64,000 bases of DNA from Drosophila miranda (lineage: Eukaryota > Arthropoda > Insecta > Diptera > Drosophilidae): positions 20,153,657 through 20,217,656 of the forward strand of contig NC_046674.1 in the NCBI RefSeq assembly GCF_003369915.1, written 5' to 3'. The notes beneath the pieces are model-generated. The model saw only the letters and a program-made list of their open reading frames with translations. It was not told the origin of the DNA and searched no databases. The position numbers and the translations under genes are program-made. Numbering within the stretch: the stretch's first letter is position 1; every line of letters starts with the position of its first letter. Below, piece by piece: positions 1-10,679 of the stretch.

Positions 1-1900
1 CAAAAGCCAACACAGAGCGTAGGCTATCCAGGAGAAAAACAACTAAAAAACTTCAATGGGGGTCCAGGTCCATACATAATAGTAACTCACACCGAGAGAT
101 TCTTCACTCGGCTTTTTGCCTACCGGAGACAGGGGCGCACTTGGGGCCAAGGTGCATTAGGGTTCTGGTGCTCTTGTGGCATCTTACAAAAACTTGAACT
201 CCCAAGTATTTTTCTAATCCTCATTTAGACAATTTTATTTGATTATAAATCGTGTTTTTAAGAATTGTAGCCCTTCTTTTATTCTATTTCAAAATATGTA
301 TTTTGAGAGTTTTCTAAAACATTTATTGGCAAAGTTTTAGCTATTCTTCAAGCCCCTCTATCTCTCTTTCTTTCTACGGGTATTATTTGCAGCGCCCTAT
401 TTCGGTGCCCTTCAGAACGAAGGCCGCCGCCACTGCGCCGATGCAGAAGCCTCAACGGAGATGTACGTTGCCTCAAATAACAAACAAAAAAACACAACAA
501 AAACTGTGCCTCTTTCTGGTTTTTCACGTTACTTGAGCGCGCGCGCGCGCGGTTTCTGCCGCAGTCGCTGCTGCTGCTGTTGCACTTTCAATACGCATGG
601 CTTCCACAAGGCATATGCATACATGTATACATATATATGTGTGTATGTGTGTGTTTGTGTGTGATAGTTTGTGTGCGAATGTGAATGTTGCAGTTGCAGT
701 TGCACCTCTGCAATATTGTTGCTGTGCCTAATGTTGTATTTTTTTTTTTAAGGTTTTCACGTTTTTATGTTGGATGAACTTTGTTGCCGCAGTTATTGTT
801 GCTTTCTGCGGCATGGCTGTATGGTTGCCTTGGCTATTGTACATTTTTTATGTTGCTCTGATATATGTATGCTTTTGTTGCAGAATGTTAAAATGGCAAA
901 AAGGGGCGCAGTGCAGTTTTGTCGGCACCTTTGGCTGACATTTACTTTTGCCGTTAAGTTTGAACTTAATTCGAGATTCGCACAACATTTGCTTACAGTG
1001 CTCGAGAACAGGTTTCGCCTGGACAGCGGTTGATTTGTATCACGGCTTATATACTATATGGTTGTGGGTATTATAATTTGTTGCTATTGTTTGGCGTTTC
1101 TATTTGCATTAATTTAGTAAAAAAAAAAAATAAAACTCGCGAGTGAGCTGAATTTATTTTTAGGGAGAGATAGATCCGCTTCTTCTGGTGAAACCCGCTA
1201 AAAGAACCGTCGCGTTCAGCGCTTGAAATACGTGTGAGACGGTTTTCGTTGCTGGTCGGGCTTGGCATTGGGGTACAAAGCTACACACAGGTATAACTGA
1301 GGCATACCTGAGTATATCTGTGAGTTTTTGAGTAAGAGAGAGAGTGCTAAAGAGAGTGCAAGATCGTGGCTGCCTCTGGATAAGTGCAGCGAAAATTGTT
1401 GGCATTTCTTTTCAATTATTTTGTTGATGATAAAATGCAGCGAATGATTATTTTTCCCTCGAAGAATTATTGAAATTTCTCCTGCTATCGGTGAGATAGA
1501 GAAAAGAGAGAGATGCAAGAGAAATACCTGGTGAGGGACGGGACTGCTTGCTACCTGCAGGATGTTGACGAATTCCTTTGAATACTTTCTTTGTGCAAGG
1601 AAATGCCAGGCAAACAATTGGCCTGGGAATATCTGATAGTGTTTGTACAAGTCGTGACAAGATAAGATTAATAGAAAAATGAGAGAAAGGGCAGGTAAAA
1701 TAGCCATTTTCACATAAAGTATGTAAACACAACAACATTAAGTCAAATGTATCTTCAACATAAATATTAATTATAAGAAAACACACCTTATTCACTCCTC
1801 ATTCGAGTTCAACTAAAATTTAAATTCAAATTTGTATTTCAAGTACAATTCAAATCCCCCGCCAACTTGAATTCATCGCACAGCTTTCTACCATCTCTAG
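1..1900. other. Intergenic or intronic region with no recognised gene
   Basis: I see no recognisable protein family on either strand. Several overlapping frames are open on the minus strand between about 1160 and 1795, but their residues are dominated by Leu/Ser runs that derive from GA-rich simple sequence. The stretch contains a GCGC run near 540-551, TG-rich sequence near 640-662 and T or A homopolymers. It could be the flank or an intron of a gene outside the window. Confidence 0.5.
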
Positions 1901-1902
1901 CT

Positions 1903-1910
1903 TATCGATA
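1903..1910. promoter_or_regulatory. DRE (TATCGATA) upstream of Aprt
   Basis: A perfect palindromic TATCGATA lies 308 bases upstream of the Aprt start codon. In Drosophila this is the DREF-binding element typical of housekeeping and proliferation-related promoters. A copy of the dispersed repeat lies between it and Aprt, so the element may belong to the ancestral Aprt promoter. That assignment is inference. Confidence 0.5.
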
Positions 1911-1924
1911 AGCAGCTAATCAGC

Positions 1925-2140
1925 TGTTCATCGTTTAACCCATTGTCGACCATTGGATATTTAAATGCACACACGAATATTGTATGACTTTTTAGCGGAG
2001 TTCATGTAAAAGTAATCGTTTTTTATATTGAAGAGGAAGGTTAGGATAGATCTACAAGAATCATTTACGAACAGTACTATTGTCCGGGCAGTACTATTTT
2101 CAAGTTGTTCCCCTGTTTGAATAGAGGGGGATTAAGTAGG
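1925..2140 (+). repeat. Dispersed repeat, copy A (partial)
   Basis: This segment aligns by eye with 24213-24460 and, inverted, with about 32160-32370. Shared blocks in order are an ATTGTCGACC box, a TTTAGCG..GTTCA box, a GATC/GATGG..TCTACAAGAA box and a TCAAGTTGTTC block. It ends about 78 bases before the Aprt ATG, so the Aprt transcription start probably lies in or at the edge of the repeat. The family is unidentified. Small non-autonomous elements of the SGM/ISY3 or DINE-1 type are known in the obscura group and are one possibility. Confidence 0.6.
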
Positions 2141-2217
2141 TTAACAATTTTACAACAACAATACAAATAAATAAATCTTAAAAATTTTCCTTATTAACAA
2201 TTAAAACACCAAGAAAT

Positions 2218-2949
2218 ATGAGCCAAATCAGTGCGGAAGACAAACTGGACTATGTGAAGTCCAAGATTGGCGAATATCCCAACTTTCCCAAAGAGGGGAT
2301 ACTATTTCGGTGGGTTGGAGGTTATCAGACAATCAAGGTTTGCCAGCGACAGTGTGATTATTATCTTTATGGACTGCTAAAGTCTTATCTCTTCATTAAC
2401 ATGTGTTGTACTCTTCTTCCGTCTATCCCATCAGCGACATATTCGGCGCCCTGACTGATCCCAAAGCCTGTGTCTACCTCAAGGATTTGCTGGTGCAGTA
2501 CATCAGGCAGAGCCAGCCTGAGGTGGAAGTCATCGTGGGACTGGACTCGCGGGGCTTCCTCTTCAACCTGCTGCTGGCTACCGAACTGGGCGTGGGGTGT
2601 GCGCCCATACGCAAAAAGGGAAAGCTGGCCGGCGAGGTCGTCTCCGTTGAGTATCAACTAGAATACGGTAGCGTGAGTAGCCTCATATGATTATATATAT
2701 TTCCTGAGTATACGAGAACAATTCCCTTTATAGGACACCTTTGAGCTGCAGCGTACGGCTATCCAGCCTGGCCAGAAAGTCGTCATTGTGGATGATCTGC
2801 TAGCCACAGGTGGTTCCCTGCTAGCCGCCTCCGAGCTGGTTCGTAAAGTGGGTGGCGTTGTGCTAGAAAGCCTGGTGGTGATGGAACTGGTCGGCCTCGA
2901 CGGCCGCAAGAAGCTGGACTGCAAAGTACACTCCCTGATCAAGTACTGA
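2218..2949 (+). CDS. Aprt: Adenine phosphoribosyltransferase
   Basis: Aprt salvages adenine: adenine plus PRPP gives AMP and pyrophosphate, in the cytosol. Coding exons read as 2218-2309, 2435-2672 and 2734-2949 (546 nt, 181 aa), joined at GT/AG introns of 125 and 61 bases. The join across intron 1 restores [11 protein letters not shown], typical of the family. The PRPP-binding loop [13 protein letters not shown] is encoded in the last exon near 2786-2820, and GLDSRGFLF, the other conserved block, lies in exon 2. Length matches insect Aprt (about 180 aa). The first ATG is chosen because it follows a short AT-rich leader and gives the usual N-terminus. The leader abuts a dispersed repeat copy. 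No AATAAA is evident close downstream. Identification is firm; the exon borders were read by eye. Confidence 0.95.
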
Positions 2950-3159
2950 GAGTTACTGCCGGCCTTCCATAATTGCATTTACTTACCTCAAAGCGGTCCT
3001 GTTCAACTAGCAATATTTTTACCAACATTTAACTGTTTAGTGAGTGTGATATAGTAAAATATTTTTGTATCAAATGGAATCGTCTGAGCGTGTTCTATTT
3101 AAGGATGAAGGTAATTTCCGTATTGTTATGCCTTTTATTATAAAGATTACAATGATATT

Positions 3160-3262
3160 GAATAGATGTTTGCAACGCAACGAAGTAAGCATTTCCGCCC
3201 ACATAAAATAGATCTAAATAAGGCTCAGAATCAAATGTCTGGCGACTCTAGCCAAATGTAGC
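3160..3262 (+). mobile_element. Probable DINE-1 (INE-1) Helitron fossil fragment
   Basis: The stretch holds GTTTGCAACGCAACGAAG, then CATTTCCG, then an AT-rich block, then GACTCTAGCCAAATGTA. This order resembles the INE-1/DINE-1 core as I remember it (TTTGCAACGCAGTGAAGGAGAC, TTTCCGACCC, then CGATCTAGCCATGTC). It looks old and truncated. The comparison is from memory, so the family call is tentative. Confidence 0.4.
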
Positions 3263-3722
3263 TATTCATCTCTCTTATTTATTCAGCTTCTAAGTTTAAA
3301 ACTTTGAAAAGATCAGCTAAATCGTATGCAATAACCGATAACTTTTGAAACCACCCACGCCATCCTGCTGTTGCTCCAATGCAAGAGAAAGAAACCCTTG
3401 CATTTCACTCTCTCTCACTGCGCATTTCACTCTCCCTGCGTGCTGTTAAGAATGCGACTTTTTCTCTCTCCGATAAACAAATCAAATGGCCAAACAACCA
3501 ACCCAACCACCCCCGGCAGGGTTTGTCCCGCCACCCTGGCGGGGAGACAACTACAACAACCGTAAATAAACAAATATGCAGGAAAGTTATCCAGCCGAAG
3601 AACAAATACCCTGGGAGTTCAACGACCACCATTGTCAGTTTATGATGTACCCTAAATCTACCCCAAAAGAACGATTTGACAATCTTTTTATTAGCAGATG
3701 GAGCTCCAAATCTCAAAATTAT

Positions 3723-3797
3723 TTATGTAGATAGATATAGATAGATATAGATATATAGATAGAAAGTTAGATAGATAGATAGATAGGTAGGTAGATA
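3723..3797. repeat. GATA-type tetranucleotide microsatellite
   Basis: Imperfect runs of TAGATA/GATA units with interspersed GTAG variants. It is simple sequence with no sign of coding. Confidence 0.85.
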
Positions 3798-5350
3798 GAG
3801 TTTATCCTCTCTACTCGGTCGCACGCGAATCCTTTTCTGCTTCGCAAAACTATGCTCCAAGCCATCATACCCTCTGACGGGAGGTAGGGTGGACAACATA
3901 AAAAGCCGAGCTCAAGGAATCGCATGCGCTGGCAGAGACGCGGCAGCATGAAACTGAAACTGCCACGTTCTCGTTGATAGAGAGTAGAGTGCAGGGTGCA
4001 GAGAGGGCATGCCTGCCTGGGCCTCTGCTCATTTCGTATTTTGTATTTTTCGCATTTGATTTCATTCGTGAAATGTGCGTCGTTCGGTGATGACGGGCGA
4101 CGGCTTGTGTTTGGTGACTTTTCCCCCGTTACAATCACACCACCCCCTACCCCTTCCCCATCACCTATATTTTTTGTTTGGTGAAACCATAAGAGAAAGA
4201 GTGAGAGAAATAAGAGAAAATGAGAGAGGAGGAATATATCACGGCACGCTTTGCAAATTGATATTGATTGCGCGCTTTTCTTCAATTGGCAAACAATTGA
4301 ATAATAAAAAAAACTAACAAAATTTTGCCCTCCATTGTGGTTGTTGTTGCGGGGGAGAGACAACGAGCGAGAGAGAGTGCTGTACGGGAGAGGTGAAGAA
4401 TGAGCAAAGGCAAAGGCAAAAGGCACAAATGCAAAAGCAAAGCAATGGACAACACGTTACGTATACGCCTCTTACGCCCCGCATTTAGCATTTTGTTTGC
4501 CAACTTTTGGTCTCTTTTGTGTGTTTGAGTGTTAGAGTGTGTGTGGAAGAGTGTGAGACTGTGTGCGTGTGAGTGCCTTTAATGAATTTAAAATAAATAA
4601 ATTAGAAAAAAAAAAAAAAAAACAACAATAAAAGGCCCTGAACATCGACAATTGAAATGTGTTTGGCGAGAAACCCCTCTAGAGTATCACACCCTGCCTC
4701 CCCGTCACTTAGTCCCCTCTCTGGTTGCACTCTTTGTTGGGCACTTCCCCTCCATCTACGAAAGAGAATGGAGTTGTTTAGGAAATGGAGTAGAAAATCA
4801 ATAAAATAAGTATTGTTTGTTGTTTCCGGACTTGCAATCAAAAAAAAATAATGAAAGAGGAAAACAAACCCCCATCGACAGAAACCAAGAGAAAAGCGTA
4901 CAATTGTTTGGCCTGAAATATCAGGCCCAGTGCAGTGACACAATTTGGCCCGAAAGGCACTCGACCATAAAACAGAATTGTCATCAGACTGTCAGACACA
5001 CACACCGCCGGATTCCATTGCTGAATGATCTATTTACTCTTCGGTTCTGTTCCTCTCCCACTTTTTGTTGTTGCTTTTTTTTATACTTTTTTTAAAGAAC
5101 ATTTAGCACAGAAAAACTAAATTTAGCTTTCGCTTAGAAGCCATGAGCAACATTTACAAATATTGTCGCCAACTGCAGGCCAAATTTGCGGTCGCGTAGC
5201 CCCCGGAAATGTCTCATGAATATCAATAATAGATATATAGTGTATACTATATATATCCAAGAAAACCAATCAACCAACCAAAGAACAACCAACAAAAAGA
5301 AGAAACGATCCAAAAGAAATCAGTTCCTATGCAGCTACATTCGAGTTTAA

Positions 5351-5640
5351 ATGAAATTGAGCAAGAGCCTGGCAAATTGTCGCACCATCCGGCGATATTT
5401 GCTCATCTTTACGGCCGTCTCGTTGCTGCTACTGCCCCTCTCTCTGGTCTACCTGGTGTGGAACGAGCAGCTGCAGAAAATACGTGGATTCGAGGTGAGT
5501 GGCGCAGTGGGTCAGAGAGTGAGTGTGTGGGTTGCCAGAACCACTCCAGTATCCAATTCGGTAGAGAATATATTGTAGTTCTGTAGCCCTTTGAGTGGCC
5601 AGCAAACATGTGCCCTTGCTTTTAGCTATAGATTGTAGAC

Positions 5641-5681
<41 letters not shown>

Positions 5682-8600
5682 GCAGCTTGTAGAGAATGCC
5701 TGCCCTGCCCAGCACGCCTGCCTTTTACCCTTCATATCGCCTGACTACAAACCAATTGCAGGCAAATCGATTGCCCCAAGTGTCCGTGTCAGTGAAACGG
5801 AGAAAACCAGAAATAGAAACCATCTGAAATTGTTTAAATATTACTATATTTATGAAAGATAAGTCCACTATCTCTGTACAATCATTCCGATTCTATAAAC
5901 AATTTGTTGTGTGAAGGGCATTAGCATTATTCCAATCGGTATAATCTCTATAAATACTATTCGTACATGAGAGGCGAATGAAAATGAACCAAATATTTGA
6001 AATTGAAAGCATTTTTTTATTGTTTATTTATAAAAGTTGTTAGCAATTTTAGCATTGTTCTGCCTTTCACACTTCGTTGCACGACTGCGATCTTTGAACA
6101 GCTTATACATACGACTAGTTAGATCCGAGAGCATTTGTTAGACCGCCTGATTAGGTGCAAATTAATTTGAAATTAGCTGGGGGATTTCGCAAGCTTTATC
6201 GCCTATTTGTGCTTGAAATTGAACAAACGCTGAACAAAGCGGGAGTATTCTAATAGCGCAACAATTAAGAGCACAAGCATGCAACTTTCTTGGCCTATAA
6301 CCACATAAGCTGGCCCGGACCGCCTCCGGGCACGCCCTCTGGCCAACCCTTTCCCCCCTTTTGCCAAGGGGGCTCGGGTTAATCCGCTTTGCCGTCATTT
6401 GCAATGCGTTGCGTGGTCGCCGGAGACTTGGAGGCGCCCGTGCCCGGCCTTGGCCAAATGGTTGGCAAAAGGAAGAAGAAAAAAACATTTGCTTAAATTA
6501 CTCTTAATTACTTGTGGCATCATAAAAAAATCATCAATGCTGGCTGCCTGGCTAGCTGTCCCATGAAAATCGATCCGGAGGGACTGCTACTAGGATTACC
6601 ACTAGGACTGCTACTGGTACTAATACTTGCTCTGCTGGTGGGATACCACAATCAATAAACGCTTTCCCACTGCTAATTTGCATAACATTACCCAAATGAC
6701 AAATGACAAATGCTTAGGCAGTCCCGAAAAAGAGCAAAGTTTGCAGAACACGCATACGGCTTAGGGCATACGGCATACAGCGCGATGTATGCTCTAGTTT
6801 ATTCGAAGCTTTTGTTTTGCCCGGCATACTCGTACACGCATAATTAAGCACAGCATTCCACAAAACACCCACGCGTACACACACACACACACACACACAC
6901 GCTGATAAGGCAGTAGATACGCCTCCCCTAAAATTCCAACCCCATCGCAAATTACCAACCCATTTCCGCACAGTATACGTCATGCACATAGCGCCACTTT
7001 AGATGGGGATGAGAAGGAATTTGAAGGATTTTTTGACAAGCCGATGGTGGGATACTCTTTTGCCTCAATGGTATCCCTACGAAAATGTGCTAAGTATATT
7101 TGATAGAAGTTGCCATTTTCGAGCACTCAAGCTTTTATTAATCTGCCAATATACGAGTATGTAAAGTAGTATTCCATAACAATCATTATTCCAAAAGCGT
7201 TCCTCATTCACCAATCTAGATAGACCCTACATATATAACCAAGAGATTTATATGTTTCCCACCCCTCTGCCGAGAACAAATGTACCCCAACCCCCCAGGC
7301 AGAGTAGAGTAGATGTAACTAAAGAGTTTGCTCCCGCGTACGCGAGTAAAATGCAAAGTGGCTGCCATGACTGTCTGACAGCTTGTCCAGTGGCTTCTCA
7401 GTCCCATGGCCGCAGTGCCACTTGATTCATGTGGCGATCTCTAGATGAAAGTTGACACTGCTGTCTGGTAGTTTTAATTGAGATTGCTGGCCGCCGAGTG
7501 GGCGACTGCGACTGCGACTCTCTGCGACCTTGACAGTGCTTGGCCATTAGAAACGCTTTCATAATACGCATACGCCATGTCATCTCTAAGCTCTTAACCT
7601 AGAAAAATACAGACAGCCACCACATGAAACACTATTACTAAATACAAAGAAAACCCAAACTGCCACTGCTTTTCTAGGCCTTTAATGTGCAACAGCAGCA
7701 GCAGCAGCCGCCACATCAGCAGCAGCAGCAACAACAGCAGCATCAGCAGCAACAGCAACAGCAGCGGCAGCGGCAGCAACAACAGCAGTCGCAGGGGCAA
7801 ACATTTCGATATCCGGTGCTGCTGCTGAACAAGAACAAGAACAAGGATCTGACCGTGGTGGCAACGGGCAAGACAAAGAACAAGTGGCGCTATGTTGATA
7901 AAGTAAATATGTAACCAGAACAAACACACACAGACACACACTCAAACACTCAAGCACACCCACCCACAACCGCACAAACAGGGAAAAAGTATAACTAATG
8001 ATGTAACCGGAGAAAAATTCTAAAAAAAAAAACCAAACAGAGTCGATTCTTTCGTGGTTGTACTATAATATATATTGGCAGGCCTTTTGGGTTCGGCATT
8101 CGATTCGCATACCCCATAACCATAGCCATAACCATACTATATCTTATGGCTGCCATTAAGTTTCATTATTTCTGAATTTGTTTATCCGAACAGGACATCA
8201 ATCAGACACGCCTGCCCCTCATTCCCGAGTATGCCGTGCAGACACTTTCGCCGCAGGAAATGCTTCAGGTGGAGCAGCGAATGGATCAGCGGAGGGAGCG
8301 ACTGAAGGACAAGTGCTCGGCCTATGGCCTGGATGTGTTAGGTGGGTCATGGGGCCACAGCCACAGAGAGAGATAGATAAATAGAGAGAGGGAGAGAGAA
8401 AGAGAGGAGGAGTGAGAGTGTGAGAACGAACTTCTCCTTCACATCAATCTTATTTACAGGTCACGACTCGTGGCACACCCCAAACACATGGGAGTTTTTG
8501 GTCAACAAAAAGTATCACATTATATGGTGCGTATACAAATTACACATCACATCACATTCACAGGAACTCCTCCACTAAAGCCACGAATTTTGTGTAGGTG

Positions 8601-9537
8601 CAATGTGTTTAAGGCTGCCTCCTCATCGTGGATGTTCAACTTCAATGTTCTGGCCGGTTACTCACCCAGTTATTTGCGCAAAACCAAAAAGATTCTCCTG
8701 AATCTGGCCAGAGAACGCTATCCGCGAGTGACCCTCGACGAGGTGAGTGCGGAAATGGAAAGGAAACTTGCATCATACATTTTTTTTTTTTGCTTTTCAT
8801 TTGCAGCTGCGCGAGGCGCAGAATGACTCGCTAACCTTTATCATTGCACGCAATCCCTTTGAGAGGCTGTTGAGCGCTTATCGCGATAAGATGGTGTTCG
8901 CCCTGCCCTATTCCTTCCATGACAAGCTGGGCCGCAGCATTGTGCGCAATTATCGCAAGAAGGTAAGAAGGGAATCAAAGACTGACGGAACACCCCCTGA
9001 ACTATTGCCCTGATCTATCATCTATTATTCCTGACAGCCTTCCCTGGTGGCCCGAGCGCCCAACACCAAGTATCCTTCGTTTCCGGAGTTTGTCAACTGG
9101 CTGCTCGACCAGGTGAAGCGGGGCAGCTTCATTGACATGCACTTTGTGGCGGCCACGTCGTTCTGCACACCCTGTCTGATTCGTTTCGACATGATACTGA
9201 AGTTCGAGTCGCTCACAGAGGATCAATTATATCTAATCGAAAAGACTGGCCTGAAAAGGGTGATAGCGCCCGTGTGGCGCAACATGGGCAAAGGTGGCCG
9301 CAAGACGCACGAACTCCAGCAGCAGTTCTATGCTCAGCTCACAAGGCACGAAATGCTGGAGCTCTACGAGTATTACAAGTGAGTGGGACAATCTAATACC
9401 CCTTTTGATAATGCGCTAACAGTCTTTGTTCTATTCCAAGATATGATTTCGAGCTGTTTGACTACGATATCCAGGAGTATCTACAGGTAGCCAGACCAGA
9501 CGAATCATCCGGCAGTCCAACGGCCACAAAGAATTAA
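5351..9537 (+). CDS. CG13937: Golgi carbohydrate (HNK-1/chondroitin-type) sulfotransferase
   Basis: Type II membrane enzyme of the Sulfotransfer_2 family (CHST8-14 group), which transfers sulfate from PAPS to glycans in the Golgi. Exons: 5351-5494, 7678-7902, 8194-8341, 8460-8526, 8598-8742, 8807-8962, 9038-9378, 9441-9537 (1323 nt, 440 aa), all with GT/AG junctions and consistent phases. A short basic N-terminus precedes one membrane anchor at about residues 15-37. A Gln-rich stem follows (about residues 52-95). The 5'-PAPS motif CNVFKAASSSW spans about 196-206, split just before by an intron. The 3'-PAPS motif ARNPFERLLSAYRDK spans about 257-271. Intron 1 is long (2.2 kb). AATAAA at 9650-9655 is a good polyadenylation signal. 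The family is certain. The symbol rests on recalled synteny with CNMa/Cpr62Bb, and the exact glycan substrate is unknown. Confidence 0.88.
5641..5681. repeat. TA dinucleotide microsatellite in sulfotransferase intron 1
   Basis: Nearly pure TA/AT run interrupted by one AC. It lies 150 bases inside the 2.2-kb first coding intron. Confidence 0.9.
6875..6901. repeat. CA dinucleotide microsatellite in sulfotransferase intron 1
   Basis: About 13 consecutive CA units. The rest of this intron (5495-7677) shows no further recognisable gene or element. Confidence 0.9.
7687..7795 (+). repeat. CAG/CAA repeat encoding the polyglutamine stem
   Basis: The second coding exon of the sulfotransferase opens with a mixed CAG/CAA/CAT/CGG run coding Gln with some His, Arg and Pro. 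It lies in the lumenal stem between the membrane anchor and the catalytic domain, where length variation is likely tolerated. The antisense frames here are shadows. Confidence 0.85.
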
Positions 9538-9707
9538 CCCAGCTCTAAATTCGTAGAATTTGCTAACGAAATGAATTAGTTCAACGAAAATACATATTAG
9601 CCGTCACAGTACGTAATTGCAAATGTTGATAATACTGAATGAATACAATAATAAACTTAAATATATTTAAACGAAACGTTTTTCCCGTCTATCGTTTTTT
9701 GGGCTGC

Positions 9708-9715
9708 TATCGATA
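9708..9715. promoter_or_regulatory. DRE (TATCGATA), 3' of the sulfotransferase gene
   Basis: Perfect DRE about 50 bases past the sulfotransferase AATAAA, followed by further CGATAA/ATCG partial sites up to about 9740. It may be an old distal part of the dre4 promoter that was separated by later insertions (repeat copy C, then the hAT element). That reading is inference. Confidence 0.4.
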
Positions 9716-9949
9716 AGCGCGATAACATTATATCGAACAAATAACAAATATCGGAACGTTGGGCCAATTTGGCATATTTGGAATTAGTGTGCCACAAAAA
9801 CTTTCTTCTTCTAGTTCTTCCGCCTAACGATCTCTTCTTTTCTTCATGCCCTTGCCGCGGGGTATAGAGTTACCTATATACCAAATTATTTTGCGCTTAT
9901 AAAATTATATTTAGTATCCAGAATCATGACTGACGTTCACACTTACGAT

Positions 9950-10350
9950 TTGACCATATTTGTTTAAACCTTATTAAGACCAAATTTAATAATAGGGAAT
10001 ATCTTTTAGAAAATGATTCATCAATCGGATAAAATTATGTGTTCAGATATTGAAGTGCCTAGCTAGCTAGTGATATCAAATCGAATAACGAAATCGAGGA
10101 ATATGGTTTCCAATCTTTGACGGAGAACGATAAGCACATTGTAGGTCAAGGATTTTAAAATTCCACCGCAAATAATGAAAATTGAATAATTTTTTGCACA
10201 GTTCAGGTGAAAGACATCGGTTTTTTTTAAGTTCAGAGGAAGGATGGCATTGATCTACAAGAATAATTTACAACAGGTAATATTTTCCGCCATTTACCTC
10301 AAGTCGTTGAACTGTTTAAATAAAGGGAGCTTAAGTGAGCTAGTTCGTTT
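9950..10350 (+). repeat. Dispersed repeat, copy C
   Basis: It shares, in the same order as copies B (23731-24460) and D (32160-32956, inverted), a GATTCATCAATCG block, TAGCTAGTGATAT, GAGGAATATGGTTT, GCACAGTTCAGGTGAAAGA, TCTACAAGAA, and an end block CTTAAGTGAGCTAGTTCG. The end block matches copy D (rc) closely. It is somewhat internally deleted, since the ATTGTCGACC box is missing. It sits upstream of and co-oriented with dre4. Confidence 0.65.
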
Positions 10351-10569
10351 TTTTTATCGGTATATAATGGTATATTATGTCAATTTCATCAATCTATTAA
10401 ATTTCATTTTCAACGGTATATAGAAATCCAATAAAAGCAATTATTTATAATAAGCCAGTTAAGTAAAAAATGTATTCATAAATTGTATAAAATTATGTGG
10501 GCATGGCTAAATGTTCTATCTAATAATATTCCACGGAATATCAAAATCGGAATATGTAAAATAGAACTT

Positions 10570-10679
10570 GAACTCGTCAGTATATTTACGGTAAATTTTG
10601 AAAATGAGACGGTATGTTTCAGTATATTCCTGATGGTCGGACGGTATATTTTATCGATAAATCCGCGGTCACACTGCAG
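10570..10679 (+). promoter_or_regulatory. Composite housekeeping promoter of dre4 (motif 6, DRE, motif 1)
   Basis: In order: GTATATT boxes near 10579 and 10621, motif 6 GGTATATTTT at 10643, a perfect DRE TATCGATA at 10652-10659, and a perfect motif 1 CGGTCACACTG at 10666-10676. These are TATA-less Drosophila core-promoter motifs (DREF and M1BP sites), with motif 1 usually at the transcription start. The hAT insertion begins at 10680, only three bases after motif 1, so the start site has been split from its natural downstream sequence. Similar modules precede Rap1, the CUE-domain gene and the TMEM134-type gene. Confidence 0.8.
10672..10679 (+). repeat. hAT target-site duplication, left copy
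   Basis: The 8-bp sequence CACTGCAG directly precedes the left end of the element and is repeated exactly at 12026-12033. Eight bases is the duplication length characteristic of hAT transposons. Confidence 0.88.

Larger units (their letters stand above)
2950..5350. other. Intergenic stretch between Aprt and the sulfotransferase gene
   Basis: It contains the Aprt 3' flank, a probable DINE-1 fossil (about 3160-3262), CTCT-rich sequence, a GATA microsatellite (3723-3797), an A run near 4605-4622 and, at the right end, the presumed 5' leader of the downstream sulfotransferase gene. A 219-codon minus-strand frame (3767-4426) is low in complexity, crosses the GATA repeat and is not considered a gene. 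Confidence 0.5.

Noticed and set aside
1216-1713. 165-codon minus-strand frame with a signal-like start
   Set aside because: Much of it (LALSLALSLLL and similar) comes from GA-rich simple sequence, three overlapping frames are equally open, and no family or splice context supports it.
3767-4426. 219-codon minus-strand frame
   Set aside because: Low complexity, reads through the GATA microsatellite and CT-rich tracts, and has no domain resemblance.
7594-7975. Minus-strand Leu- or Ala-rich frames over the CAG repeat
   Set aside because: Antisense of the polyglutamine tract of the sulfotransferase.
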